Shown here: piece after piece, positions 33,663 through 43,221 of the stretch
Layout: the number at the start of each line of letters is the position of its first letter
Position numbering within the stretch: the first letter of the stretch is position 1
Assembly: GCA_024697425.1 (NCBI GenBank)
Contig: JAILFT010000076.1
Location: 1-50,345 of the forward strand
Direction: 5' to 3'
DNA length: 50,345 nucleotides
DNA from: Butyrivibrio sp.
Lineage (GTDB): Bacteria; Bacillota; Clostridia; Lachnospirales; Lachnospiraceae
Position numbers and translations under genes: made by a program
Notes under the pieces: model-generated
The model's database searches: none
The model's input: only the letters and a program-made list of their open reading frames with translations
What the model was told of the DNA's origin: nothing

Positions 33663-36600
33663 ATGCTCAGGTTTTGTTTTGGGGCGTCCGGAGCGGGGAA
33701 GAGCACCGGGCTTTATAAAGAGATCATTGAAAGAAGTATGAAGGAAAGGGACACGGATTTTCTTATCCTGGTCCCCGACCAGTTCACGATGCAGACTCAG
33801 AAGGATGTGGTAAAAATGCATCCTTTGGGAGCCATCATGAACATAGATATATTGAGCTTTGGCAGACTTTCTCACAGAGTTTTTGAGGAAACAGGCCTGA
33901 GCTCTTTTTCTGTGCTTGACGACCTGGGAAAGAGCCTTGTCCTTAGGCGCCTTTCAGACAAACTGGGAGAGAGGCTTCCCGTCATCGGCAGGAACATGCA
34001 CAAACCCGGCTATATCGACGAAGTAAAGTCCACCATCTCCGAATTCATGCAGTACAGTATCGGGGACGAGGACCTTGCTCTTCTTGAGGAAAAGAGCCTT
34101 AGCAAAGGGGCACTCAGCGCCAAACTTAAGGACCTTAGGCTTTTGTATCGGGAGTTCCTTGAATACATAAACGGAAAGTTCACGACTCCCGAGGAGACTC
34201 TGGACATTCTCTGCCGGGCTCTTCCGGGTTCAGAGCTTATAAAAGACAGCGTGGTTGTATTTGACGGTTTCACCGGTTTTACTCCCATTCAGTACAGGGT
34301 CATCAGACAGCTCCTTACCCTGTGCAGAGAGGTTATAGTATCGGTGACCATTAGTCCCGAAGAGGACCCTTACACGGATGGACTTAAGGAGCAGGAACTC
34401 TTTCTTCTTAGCAAAAAAACTGTTCTGGAACTGGAGAAACTTGAATTTGCCGTGATGCGTGAAAAGGGCAGCAATATAAGCGACTTTGCCGCATTCAGAG
34501 CCGTAAGACACTCTAAGGGTGGGGACAGCAGGGATACCTTTATCCGTGAAACTCCGGTGGCAAGGCTTAAAGGCAATCCACCGCTGGCATATCTTGAGCA
34601 GTCTCTTTTCCGCTATAAGACAGAAAAGTTCTCCGGTGAGAATGATTCCATTACCATATTCAGAGCTTCCACAGGGGATGAGGAGATCCGTCAGGCCATG
34701 ATCATGATAAACGATCTGGTAAAGCAAAAGGGCTATGCCTACAGGGATATTGCCCTTCTCTGCGGCAGCCTTGATTCCTATGCGGATATTGTCACCAGGC
34801 AGTCGGAGAAGTTTGGAATCCCCATCTATGTTGATAAAAACACCAGCATTCTCTTAAATCCCTTCATTGAGTACATTACCAGTGCCATCAACATCGTTAT
34901 CTCGGGCTATAGGTACGAGGATGTTTTCCACTACATGCGAAGCGGAATGACGGACTTTGAAAGGGATGATGCAGATATCCTTGAGGACTACGTGAGAGCC
35001 CTTGGTGTAAGAGGAAGGAAGCAGTGGGAGGACAAGTTCCTAAGGCACATGCCCCGAAGGTACAGGAAAAAAGCCGGCAGGGAAGAGGAAGATCTTCGTG
35101 AAGTCCTGCTTTTGGAGAAACTGAACGGAATAAGGGAAAAACTCTCCGGGGATCTTGAGCCTCTTTTTGATACAAAGGAGAGCACCGTTGCAGGCATAAC
35201 AGACGCCCTGATAAAGGTCATCGAGGCCGGGGACTGCGAGAAAAAGCTCCGGGAATACAGGGCAATGTTCGAAAAACAGGGGGATCTTAAGAAGGCCAGG
35301 GAATACGACCAGATCTATGCTAAGATCATGACCCTTCTTGAGCAGATGAAGTCCCTTGTGGGGGATGAGGTCATAACCCTTGAGGAGTATAGAAATCTTC
35401 TGTCGGCAGGATTTGGAGAGATTGCGGTTGGTACCATCCCACAGGATGTTGACAGGATAGTGGTTGGAGACATCGAGAGGACGAGACTTCGGGAGATAAA
35501 GGTATTGTTCTTCGTTGGAGTAAACGACGGAAATATTCCCTCAAATGCCGGAAGCGGCGGAATACTGTCGGATATTGACAGGCAGTTTTTACTGGACCTT
35601 GGCACACCGATTGAGTTTGCGCCTACACCCAGGCAGCAGATGTACATTCAGAGGCTCTATCTTTATATGAACCTGACAAAGCCCACGGATAAGCTGTTTT
35701 TGTCCTTCGCGGAGCTTTCAAGTGACGGAAAATCCCTTCATGCAGCCTACCTTATTCCCAAGATCACCGGAATGTATGAGAATCTTGAGATACAGCGGCC
35801 TGAGGACAGGGACGCTCTTTCACAGGTTGTCAGCACCGATGACGGCATGGTGGCCATGGCGGGGATGATCCGTGAATATGCCGCAGGAAGGGCAACCGAT
35901 GAGGGAAAGAAAGAGTTTATGGCCCTCTACAGAGTTCTTGGACAAATGGGGGATAATAAGCTTCTTGAGGATATAACAGAGGCAGCCTTTACTCATTACA
36001 GGAATATGCCTCTGGCAAAGGCTATAGCTACGGCTCTTTACGGAGTGAACCTTGAAAACAGCGTAACAAGGCTTGAACAGTTCGCTTCCTGCGCCTATGC
36101 CCACTTTCTTAAGTATGGCCTTGGGCTTGAGGAGCGTCAGGAATACAGGTTTGACAGTGCGGACCTTGGAAATGTGTTCCACGAAGTCCTTGATAAGTAC
36201 CTTAAGAAAATAACCTCCGAGGGCAGGAATTTCAGGACCATCTCCAAGGAGGAATCCGATGAGCTACTGGATGAAATTGTAAATGAGTGCGTAGATTCCT
36301 ATGGAGAGACCATTCTTCGCAGCACATCCAGAAACGAGTATGTTGCGGACAGGATCCACAAGATCCTTGTAAAAACTGCAGATACCATGAGATATCAGCT
36401 CTCCAGGGGAAGCTTTGAGCCAGCCCGAATGGAGATGAGCTTTGAAGAAGCCGGAAACATTGAGAATATAAATATCGCCCTCAGGGAGGATGAGAAACAG
36501 GGCATCATAGAGAGCATGAAGCTTAAGGGGCGGATCGACAGAGTGGATATCTGCAGCGACCCGGATCACGTCTATGTGAAGATTGTGGATTACAAGTCCT

Positions 36601-37217
36601 CTAAGCACAGCTTCAGTGTGGCATCTCTTTACTACGGTCTTCAGCTTCAGCTGGTGCTGTACATGAACGTTGCCATGGCTGCGGAGAAGAAGCACTCCGG
36701 GGGAAAAGAGGTAGTTCCCGCCGCGCTTCTTTACTATCATATCCACAATCCTGAGATTGAGACCGAGGAGGAGCCCGATGAGGAGACCCTCAATCAGGCC
36801 ATAAGAAGCCAGCTCAACACCAGAGGTCTTGTCAGTGAGGACAGGGACATCATAGGCCTTCTGGACAATGAGATCTCCGGTAAATCCGATGTAATTCCTG
36901 TTGAGATCACAGCCAAGGGCGCTGTGGGAGCAAGATCCCAGACGGCGGCTCCCGAGGTCATAGAGGGACTCTCGGAATTTGTCGGAAGGAAAATACGGCA
37001 GCAGGGAAGAAACATCCTTGATGGAGACATAGAAGTAAATCCTTTTGACGACAAGAAGTACAACTCCTGCACCTTCTGTGACTTTAAGTCCATCTGCGGA
37101 TGCGACGAGAAGGTGCCCGGATACAGGAAAAGACATTTCGAAGTAACAGACGATGAAGCAACAGCCCTTATCATGGCTGAAGTTAACGAAGAAGAGACAG
37201 ATACAAATGGGGATTGA
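33663..37217 (+). CDS. addB: ATP-dependent helicase/nuclease AddAB, subunit AddB
   Basis: 1,184 residues, full length for AddB of Firmicutes. Walker A GASGAGKST at residues 7-15, an inactive helicase-like body, then a RecB-type nuclease domain near the C-terminus with VDYKSSK (about 976) and the four-Cys iron-sulphur staple: Cys810 in FASCAYAH and Cys1136, Cys1139, Cys1145 in the CTFCDFKSIC segment. With AddA it resects double-strand breaks to Chi-like sites for RecA loading. AddB supplies Chi recognition and cuts the 5'-ended strand. Its end overlaps the addA start, so the subunits are made in coupled fashion. Confidence 0.96.
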   Translation: MLRFCFGASGAGKSTGLYKEIIERSMKERDTDFLILVPDQFTMQTQKDVVKMHPLGAIMNIDILSFGRLSHRVFEETGLSSFSVLDDLGKSLVLRRLSDKLGERLPVIGRNMHKPGYIDEVKSTISEFMQYSIGDEDLALLEEKSLSKGALSAKLKDLRLLYREFLEYINGKFTTPEETLDILCRALPGSELIKDSVVVFDGFTGFTPIQYRVIRQLLTLCREVIVSVTISPEEDPYTDGLKEQELFLLSKKTVLELEKLEFAVMREKGSNISDFAAFRAVRHSKGGDSRDTFIRETPVARLKGNPPLAYLEQSLFRYKTEKFSGENDSITIFRASTGDEEIRQAMIMINDLVKQKGYAYRDIALLCGSLDSYADIVTRQSEKFGIPIYVDKNTSILLNPFIEYITSAINIVISGYRYEDVFHYMRSGMTDFERDDADILEDYVRALGVRGRKQWEDKFLRHMPRRYRKKAGREEEDLREVLLLEKLNGIREKLSGDLEPLFDTKESTVAGITDALIKVIEAGDCEKKLREYRAMFEKQGDLKKAREYDQIYAKIMTLLEQMKSLVGDEVITLEEYRNLLSAGFGEIAVGTIPQDVDRIVVGDIERTRLREIKVLFFVGVNDGNIPSNAGSGGILSDIDRQFLLDLGTPIEFAPTPRQQMYIQRLYLYMNLTKPTDKLFLSFAELSSDGKSLHAAYLIPKITGMYENLEIQRPEDRDALSQVVSTDDGMVAMAGMIREYAAGRATDEGKKEFMALYRVLGQMGDNKLLEDITEAAFTHYRNMPLAKAIATALYGVNLENSVTRLEQFASCAYAHFLKYGLGLEERQEYRFDSADLGNVFHEVLDKYLKKITSEGRNFRTISKEESDELLDEIVNECVDSYGETILRSTSRNEYVADRIHKILVKTADTMRYQLSRGSFEPARMEMSFEEAGNIENINIALREDEKQGIIESMKLKGRIDRVDICSDPDHVYVKIVDYKSSKHSFSVASLYYGLQLQLVLYMNVAMAAEKKHSGGKEVVPAALLYYHIHNPEIETEEEPDEETLNQAIRSQLNTRGLVSEDRDIIGLLDNEISGKSDVIPVEITAKGAVGARSQTAAPEVIEGLSEFVGRKIRQQGRNILDGDIEVNPFDDKKYNSCTFCDFKSICGCDEKVPGYRKRHFEVTDDEATALIMAEVNEEETDTNGD

Positions 37218-40200
37218 ATTTACCGAGGAACAACAGGCGGTCATTGACGCCAGAAAGAGCAATATACTGGTATCCGCAGCAGCCGGCTCCGGCAAGACTG
37301 CGGTTTTGGTTGAGCGCATTATTCAGATGATGAGTGAAGGCCTGGATATCGATCATCTTCTGGTGGTGACCTTTACAAGGGCTGCAGCTTCACAGATGAA
37401 GGAGAAGATCACTGCAGCTATCCATGAAAGACTGGCACAGGATCCGGAGGATGCTCATTTTCAGAGACAGGAGACTCTGATCCATAACGCTCAGATAACC
37501 ACAATAGATTCCTTCTGCCAGTATGTGGTGAGGAATAACTTCAACACCATAGGTCTAGACCCCTCCTACAGAGTAGGGGACGAGGGCGAGCTTCAGCTTC
37601 TGTCCGAGGAGGTTTTAAATGACCTTCTGGAAGAGGAGTACGACAGGGCAGCCGGGGATGATAACAGCGATTTTATCTACTGCATGGACTATTTCAGCCA
37701 GGGCAGCAGCGACAGGGCTGTGGGAGAATATATAAGCACTCTCTATAAATTTTCCAGGAGTATGCCCTGGCCTGAGGACTGGCTAAGGCAGAGGCTCTGC
37801 GATTATGAGATCGGGGATGAGGATTTTGACAAGTTTGATTTCGTGAAGGCCTGCAAGGAACTGGCAGGGGACATCCTTAAGGAAGCAGCATCAAGACTTG
37901 AACTGGCTCTTAAGCTGGCCTCAGAGCCCGATGGTCCCTATATGTACGGGGATCAGTTCGAGAGCGAGCTTGACAGCGTAAGGGCAGCATTAAGCTCCGG
38001 CACCTATGATGAGTTTTTTGACCGGCTGAGGAACATAAGCTTTGACAAGCTTACTCCCTGCAGGGACAAGAGTGTGAACGGGGATAAGAAGGAGCTTGCC
38101 CAGAAGATGAGGGGCGACGCCAAGGAGGCCGTGGCGAAGCTTATAAAGGATTTCTTCGGCAGCAGGAGCGACCAGGTAAAAGAGAAAATGGGTTACTGCG
38201 ACAGGGCTGTCCGTGAACTGGTGAGACTTACTTTGGAATTTGCCGACAGATTTGCCAGGGTGAAAAGGGATCGGCATATCATTGACTTCTCCGACATGGA
38301 GCACTTTGCTCTTCAGATACTGGTGGATCATCCCTCGGAGGATGTATCTACGCCCTCAATCGTAGCGTTGGAGTACAGAGACTATTACAGGGAAGTCCTT
38401 ATCGATGAGTATCAGGACAGCAACAGCGTTCAGGAGATGATCTTAAAGGCCATATCCGGCGAGGATCCGAAGGTCTCCGAGAGGTTCATGGTGGGTGATG
38501 TCAAGCAGAGCATCTATAAGTTCCGCCTGGCAAGACCCGAGATCTTCATGGAGAAATTTGCTTCCTTTGACAGGACTCCCGGCTCTGAAAACAGAAGGAT
38601 CGATCTTCATAAGAACTTCAGGAGCAGAAAAGAGATCCTTGATATAACCAATTATATTTTTGCAAGGATCATGGGAAGTGACCTTGGAAAGGTTGAATAT
38701 GACAGTGATGCAAGGCTTGTCTACGGGGCAGATTATGATAAGCCTTCCTTTGACGTGACTTCTGAGCTTGTTTTCGTGGATGATGCCGGGGATGATACAG
38801 AGGCTTCAGACATGTCCATGAAGGAAAAAGAGGTGGCGGTCATAGCTGCAAGGATCAAAGAGCTTATGCGGGAAAATCCGAAGCTCTCCTATAAGGACAT
38901 AGTCATCCTCTTCAGGTCGCCTTCGGGCTGGGTGGATATCCTCAAAAAGGGACTTTCCGATAACGGTATCCCTGCATATATGGAATCCAAGAGCGGATAT
39001 TTTACTTCCTACGAGGTTTCGGTACTTCTTAACGTGATGTCTGTTATAGACAATCCCAGGCAGAACATCGAGCTGATAAGTGTGATGAAGTCTCAGGTAG
39101 GCGGATTTACCGATGAGGAGCTGGCAAAGATCAGGATTGCCTTAAACGAACTTGAAGATCCGGATCTTAGAGAGAGCTATTTCCTTGGCATGAAGAGCGG
39201 ACTTTCCCTGGAGGAAGGGCTTTCTGACAAGGTGGCAGATTTTGTTGAACTCATAGAGGATTTCAGGACAATGTCTACCTATGTGCCTGTCCATGAACTT
39301 TTGCAGCTTTTCCTAAGCAGGACGGATTTTGAGACGGTAGTGACAGCCATGCCCTACGGCAACCAGCGCAGGGCCAATATAGAGCTGCTTCTTAATGACG
39401 CCGCCAATTTCGAGAGGACCAGTTTCAAGGGACTGTTCCATTTTGTCAGATACATCGAGCACCTTAAGGACAGTCAGGTGGATTACGGCGAGGCCGGTAT
39501 CATCGATGAGAACGCCGATGTTGTCAGGATCATGAGTATCCATAAGAGTAAGGGACTGGAATTTCCTGTGGTTTTTGTTGCGGGAATGGGTCAGCGCCTC
39601 AACTTCAGAGACAGCACCGGGAATTTCATCCTGGATATGGACCTTGGCCTTGGGGTGAAGTACATCAATCCGGATCTTGGCATCAAGTCCGATACTTTAA
39701 GACGCGCAGTTATTGCGGACTGCATGAAAACCGACAGCCTCGGAGAGGAGCTGAGGGTTCTTTACGTTGCCTTAACAAGAGCCAAAGAAAAGCTCATTAT
39801 GACTGCCGGGGTAAAAGACCTTTCTAAAAAAGTCACTGAGCAGCTGGCACTTATAGCATCTTACGGAAAGAGCGGGGAGCTTCTTCCCTACGGCAAGAGA
39901 AAGGCGGCTTCCAGCTATCTTGACCTGGTGTTGCCTGCGGTGTTCCTTCATACATCCATGAAGGAGATATTTGAAAAATATGAGATCCCTATCGAGGAGT
40001 ACGGCGCGTATTACGGAGCCGGTGAAGATGAACCTTCTCTTAAGATAAAGGTCATGGGTGCCAATGATATCACAGTGGCGCAGCTTACTGATGATGCTCT
40101 TTCACAGATAAGGAGAAAAGAGCTGGATGCTCCCGCAGGGGATACTGAGCTGGAGAAACAGCTAAAGGAGAGGCTAAGCGCAAAGTACTCCCATCCTGAG

Positions 40201-40902
40201 CTTACAGGTCTTTTCACCAAGACGACAGTCACGGAGCTCAAGAAAAAGATGCTGGAGGAAGCCGGAGAATTTGATGCCCATGAAGCCTCTTTTGCCGTGG
40301 ATACAGAAGAAACTGAAGATAAGAAGAGCGTATCATCACAAAAGCCTCTTACAGGTGCCGAGCGTGGTACTGCCTATCACCGTATCATGGAACTTCTTGA
40401 TGAGGATATCTACGGGGATGAAAATCTTACTTCCTGCAGTAGCAAGGAGGTTTGTGACAGACTGGATAAGTGGATCGGAAAGCTGACGGATGAGGGCGTG
40501 ATCCCGGAAACCTACAGGGCGTGCGTCGATACAAAGGATGTTTCGATATTTCTTTTCACCGAGCTTGGAAGGCGTATGGGAGCAGCGTTCAGAAATGGGA
40601 AGCTCATGACTGAAAAGCCTTTCATGATGGGGGTTGCGGCATCTGAGCTTAATGAGAAGTTCCCTCCGAGCGAAACTGTGCTGATTCAGGGAATCGTGGA
40701 TGCCTGGTTCATTGAAGGCGACGATATCATCCTTATGGATTACAAGACGGATAAAGTCAGGGAAGATAAGGAGCTTACCGACAGATACAGCATTCAGCTG
40801 AAGCTCTACAGGAGGGCACTGGAGGCTGCCACAGGCATGAAGGTAAAAGAGATCTACATCTATTCCTTTGCCCTTGGAAGGCAGATTCAGCTCAGCGTGT
40901 AG
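37207..40902 (+). CDS. addA: ATP-dependent helicase/nuclease AddAB, subunit AddA
   Basis: 1,231 residues from the ATG at 37207. An in-frame ATG at 37153 would add 18 residues that are unlike AddA N-termini, so I prefer the later start, which begins MGIEFTEEQQAVIDARKSN as in the family. UvrD-type helicase motifs: AAAGSGKT (24-31), VTFTRAAASQMKEKI, LIDEYQDSN, LHKNFRS, SIHKSKGLEFPVV and LYVALTRAKEKL. The C-terminal nuclease domain has ERGTAYHRIMELLD, IQGIVDAWF and ILMDYKTDKV. AddA is the motor and cuts the 3'-ended strand. It overlaps addB by 11 bases and overlaps the convergent CPBP gene by 16 bases at its 3' end. Confidence 0.96.
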   Translation: MGIEFTEEQQAVIDARKSNILVSAAAGSGKTAVLVERIIQMMSEGLDIDHLLVVTFTRAAASQMKEKITAAIHERLAQDPEDAHFQRQETLIHNAQITTIDSFCQYVVRNNFNTIGLDPSYRVGDEGELQLLSEEVLNDLLEEEYDRAAGDDNSDFIYCMDYFSQGSSDRAVGEYISTLYKFSRSMPWPEDWLRQRLCDYEIGDEDFDKFDFVKACKELAGDILKEAASRLELALKLASEPDGPYMYGDQFESELDSVRAALSSGTYDEFFDRLRNISFDKLTPCRDKSVNGDKKELAQKMRGDAKEAVAKLIKDFFGSRSDQVKEKMGYCDRAVRELVRLTLEFADRFARVKRDRHIIDFSDMEHFALQILVDHPSEDVSTPSIVALEYRDYYREVLIDEYQDSNSVQEMILKAISGEDPKVSERFMVGDVKQSIYKFRLARPEIFMEKFASFDRTPGSENRRIDLHKNFRSRKEILDITNYIFARIMGSDLGKVEYDSDARLVYGADYDKPSFDVTSELVFVDDAGDDTEASDMSMKEKEVAVIAARIKELMRENPKLSYKDIVILFRSPSGWVDILKKGLSDNGIPAYMESKSGYFTSYEVSVLLNVMSVIDNPRQNIELISVMKSQVGGFTDEELAKIRIALNELEDPDLRESYFLGMKSGLSLEEGLSDKVADFVELIEDFRTMSTYVPVHELLQLFLSRTDFETVVTAMPYGNQRRANIELLLNDAANFERTSFKGLFHFVRYIEHLKDSQVDYGEAGIIDENADVVRIMSIHKSKGLEFPVVFVAGMGQRLNFRDSTGNFILDMDLGLGVKYINPDLGIKSDTLRRAVIADCMKTDSLGEELRVLYVALTRAKEKLIMTAGVKDLSKKVTEQLALIASYGKSGELLPYGKRKAASSYLDLVLPAVFLHTSMKEIFEKYEIPIEEYGAYYGAGEDEPSLKIKVMGANDITVAQLTDDALSQIRRKELDAPAGDTELEKQLKERLSAKYSHPELTGLFTKTTVTELKKKMLEEAGEFDAHEASFAVDTEETEDKKSVSSQKPLTGAERGTAYHRIMELLDEDIYGDENLTSCSSKEVCDRLDKWIGKLTDEGVIPETYRACVDTKDVSIFLFTELGRRMGAAFRNGKLMTEKPFMMGVAASELNEKFPPSETVLIQGIVDAWFIEGDDIILMDYKTDKVREDKELTDRYSIQLKLYRRALEAATGMKVKEIYIYSFALGRQIQLSV

Positions 40903-41360
40903 ATGAGGGCCACAAGATTAGCCAGGGAGTGCATGAGAAATACCAGTGACAGCTTTCTGTAGCGGTAATAGGCGAGGGTTATGAGAAGTCCCATAAGAAA
41001 ACCGTAGAGCATCTGCACGGGATTTAAGTGATATATGCCAAAGATGGCAGCAGTCAGGATCACGGAGACTACTGCGTTTTTGGAAAAATGTAAGATGATG
41101 TCAAACAGGAAAAATCTGAACAGTATCTCCTCAAAAAGCGGAGTGACGATGCAGTAGAGAAGGATGAGGATAACAGTGTTGTCGCCAACATCCATAAGTG
41201 AATCCGAGGCGTTTTGAAAGGATTCGATTTCGGTGAGACCTGTTATATTGAACAGCAGGGTGAGAAGGAAGGCCACAGCGCAGGAAATAAGCCCATATAT
41301 GATATATGTGGAGACTGAAGCCTCCTTGATACCTGATCTTTCGGAAAATTTATTTTTCAT
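40887..41360 (-). CDS. Short CPBP-family intramembrane metalloprotease
   Basis: 157 residues with four or so membrane helices and the CPBP (CAAX protease and bacteriocin-processing) motifs: FEEILFR (EExxxR), FGIYHL (FxxxH) and HSLANL. These three blocks hold the metal and catalytic residues of the family, so it looks active, although it is shorter than the typical 200-300 residues. Roles in the family include peptide maturation and self-immunity to bacteriocins; none is indicated here. It is transcribed towards addA and shares its last 16 bases with the addA end. Its 5' side faces the TPP riboswitch promoter. Confidence 0.85.
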   Translation of the reverse strand: MKNKFSERSGIKEASVSTYIIYGLISCAVAFLLTLLFNITGLTEIESFQNASDSLMDVGDNTVILILLYCIVTPLFEEILFRFFLFDIILHFSKNAVVSVILTAAIFGIYHLNPVQMLYGFLMGLLITLAYYRYRKLSLVFLMHSLANLVALIYTLS

Positions 41361-41366
41361 TTCCTA

Positions 41367-41395
41367 TTGACAATCCCTTTCCATGAGAGTTTAAT
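41367..41395 (+). promoter_or_regulatory. Promoter of the thiT leader
   Basis: TTGACA (41367-41372), 17 bases, TTTAAT (41390-41395), which would start transcription about ten bases before the aptamer. Confidence 0.8.
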
Positions 41396-41411
41396 GTAAA
41401 TGAATTTAACA

Positions 41412-41504
41412 GACCGCTAGGGGAGCAATGCTGAGAGTGTACGTTTCAAACGTCTAACCCTTATTACCTGACCCGGATAATACCGGCGTAGGGAAGCTTA
41501 TTTA
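41412..41504 (+). ncRNA. TPP riboswitch (THI element)
   Basis: The standard THI-box blocks are in order: TAGGGGAGC, GCTGAGA (41430s), an optional variable hairpin (ACGTTTCAAACGT), ACCCTT, ACCTGA, then GGATAATACC and GCGTAGGGAAGC. It binds thiamine pyrophosphate and here precedes the thiamine importer gene. Confidence 0.97.
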
Positions 41505-41557
41505 CTTGCAATGCCACTTGATTATATCATATATGGCAGTGTTTATGCAGGTAGCAA

Positions 41558-41607
41558 GGATATGGTATCCTCCCCGAAAGTCAATGACAACAAGGGAGGA
41601 TTTTTTT
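41558..41607 (+). terminator. thiT expression platform: terminator that overlaps the ribosome site
   Basis: ATCCTCCC (41567-41574) pairs perfectly with GGGAGGAT (41594-41601), followed by T7 that runs into the ATG at 41608. The right arm is the Shine-Dalgarno sequence itself. A competing hairpin GGATA-TGG-TATCC (41558-41570) shares the left arm. TPP binding should favour the 41567 hairpin and shut off thiT. Confidence 0.85.
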
Positions 41608-42309
41608 ATGAGTTTATTTTTGGAGAAAGTAACAGAGGACGGTTATGTTACCTACAACATAACCAAAGGAGGATATGCCCTGATCATTGCGCTTGCGGTT
41701 CTGGCATTTCTTGCAATAAGCTATTTCCTCAACAAAGACGGCAAGTTCAAAATGAGCATCAAGCAGACAACGGTTTCTGCTCTTTGCCTGGCACTGGCCT
41801 TCGTTTTGTCAAATATCAAGCTTTTCAAACTGCCCATGGGTGGCTCCGTAACATTTTTCAGCATGTTCTTTGTGGCATTCATCGGCTACCTGTACGGACC
41901 CAGGATCGGTCTTGCATCTGCTTTTGCCTACGGCCTTCTTCAGCTTGTGGTTGATCCCTACATCATCAGCATTCCCCAGCTTCTGTGCGATTATATCCTG
42001 GCATTCACAGCTCTGGGACTTTCAGGTTTCTTCTATAACAAGAAGGGCGGAATGATCAAGGGTTATCTTCTTGCAGTCTTCGGAAGATTCTTCTTTGCAA
42101 CACTTTCAGGCGTGGTATTCTTTGCGGACTATGCTCCCGAGAATATGTCACCTTTAGCTTACTCAGCAGCCTACAACGGCTCTTACCTTGCTGCAGAGAG
42201 TGCGATCACAGTGATAGTTCTTTTGATCCCGGTTGTACATGAGGCTATCTATCGAGTAAAGACTGAGGCACAGGAAAAAGAAGTAAGAAATCAGGTATCA
42301 CTTGGATAA
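41608..42309 (+). CDS. thiT: Thiamine ECF transporter S component
   Basis: 233 residues. I start at the ATG at 41608 because AAGGGAGGA lies directly upstream and because the longer frame back to 41506 runs through the riboswitch platform. About six helices; the family pattern is clear in LKLFKLPMGGSVTF-like sequence (IKLFKLPMGGSVTFFSM), GYLYGPRIGLASAFAYGLLQLVVDPY, LCDYILAFTALGLSGFF and the YNGSYLAAE segment, which line the thiamine site in ThiT. A leading soluble segment of about 25 residues is present. It binds thiamine outside and needs the shared ECF module for uptake. Control by the TPP riboswitch supports the assignment. Confidence 0.95.
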   Translation: MSLFLEKVTEDGYVTYNITKGGYALIIALAVLAFLAISYFLNKDGKFKMSIKQTTVSALCLALAFVLSNIKLFKLPMGGSVTFFSMFFVAFIGYLYGPRIGLASAFAYGLLQLVVDPYIISIPQLLCDYILAFTALGLSGFFYNKKGGMIKGYLLAVFGRFFFATLSGVVFFADYAPENMSPLAYSAAYNGSYLAAESAITVIVLLIPVVHEAIYRVKTEAQEKEVRNQVSLG

Positions 42310-42340
42310 AGTGGATCTGCGGTATTGATTGAGGGAGAAT

Positions 42341-42380
42341 ATGGTGTACAATCTAGATAGATTGTGCACCATGTTTTTTT
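42341..42380 (+). terminator. Terminator of thiT
   Basis: ATGGTGTACAATCT-AGAT-AGATTGTGCACCAT, a 14-bp stem with one G-U pair, followed by G and seven T. Confidence 0.95.
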
Positions 42381-42442
42381 ATAAAAATTTTATTAAATTT
42401 AGCAGGGGCCGTACTTTCTTTTATTCATGAAATATCATACTA

Positions 42443-42448
42443 TATAAT
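42443..42448 (+). promoter_or_regulatory. -10 box of the export operon
   Basis: A perfect TATAAT 36 bases before the ABC ATPase start. The -35 zone (TTTATT at 17-base spacing) is weak. Confidence 0.5.
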
Positions 42449-42484
42449 GAAGTTTGTGTATTTTTTAGCAATCGGGAGATGTAA

Positions 42485-43189
42485 ATGAAGAAACTCGTTG
42501 AAATAAAAGACGTAAGCAAGATATATAATCCCGGGGAAAATGAGGTCAGAGCTTTGAGCCATGTAAATCTGACCATCGGAGAGGGCGAATTTGTGGCCAT
42601 TATCGGCCAGTCCGGATCCGGAAAGTCCACACTTATGAACATGCTTGGATGCCTCGATACACCCACCAGCGGCAAGTATTTCCTTCATGGGCAGGATGTT
42701 TCCCACATGTCAGACGATGAACAGTCAGACATCAGGAACAGGGAGATAGGATTTATTTTCCAGGGATTCAATCTTATACCGTCACTGACAGCTTTGGAAA
42801 ATGTGGAGCTTCCTCTTATATACAGGGGAGTTTCCAAGAAGGAGAGACTGCGTCTTGCCAATGCAGCACTTAACAGTGTGGGCCTTGAAAAGAGAAAGAC
42901 CCACAAGCCCAGTGAGATGTCCGGCGGACAGCAGCAGAGGGTTGCCATCGCAAGGGCCATAGCCCAGGCACCGCCCATTCTTCTGGCGGACGAGCCTACA
43001 GGTAACCTTGATACCCACTCCACCAAGGAGATCATAAGGATCATCAAGAGACTCTACCATGAGGGCAGAACAGTGATAATAATTACCCATGATCCCGGCA
43101 TTGCCAAACAGGCAAAGAGGATCATAACCATTTCCGACGGAATGATCCAGAGTGATATCAAAAATCCGGAGTATAAGGACGAAATCTGA
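42485..43189 (+). CDS. ABC transporter ATPase, MacB/LolD type
   Basis: 234 residues, a single nucleotide-binding domain. Walker A IGQSGSGKST, Q-loop IFQGFNLIPSLTALENVELP, signature EMSGGQQQRVAIARA, Walker B ILLADEPTGNLD, and the switch His in IITHDP. The Q-loop and VELPL-Y pattern place it with the MacB/LolD/FtsE group, which drives mechanical, not channel, transport. GGGAG precedes the ATG. It is the first gene of an operon with a membrane-fusion protein and two FtsX-type permeases, so it powers an exporter. Confidence 0.95.
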   Translation: MKKLVEIKDVSKIYNPGENEVRALSHVNLTIGEGEFVAIIGQSGSGKSTLMNMLGCLDTPTSGKYFLHGQDVSHMSDDEQSDIRNREIGFIFQGFNLIPSLTALENVELPLIYRGVSKKERLRLANAALNSVGLEKRKTHKPSEMSGGQQQRVAIARAIAQAPPILLADEPTGNLDTHSTKEIIRIIKRLYHEGRTVIIITHDPGIAKQAKRIITISDGMIQSDIKNPEYKDEI

Positions 43190-43221
43190 TCGTTACAGAA
43201 AAAAGTGTATGGAGGAATGAA

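Noticed and set aside
36264..37319. 351-codon minus-strand open frame opposite the addB/addA junction
   Set aside because: It spans two well-supported genes with nuclease and Walker motifs; its translation has no recognisable features.
41506..41607. Upstream extension of thiT from the ATG-like start at 41506
   Set aside because: It would translate through the riboswitch expression platform, and the strong ribosome site sits directly before the ATG at 41608.
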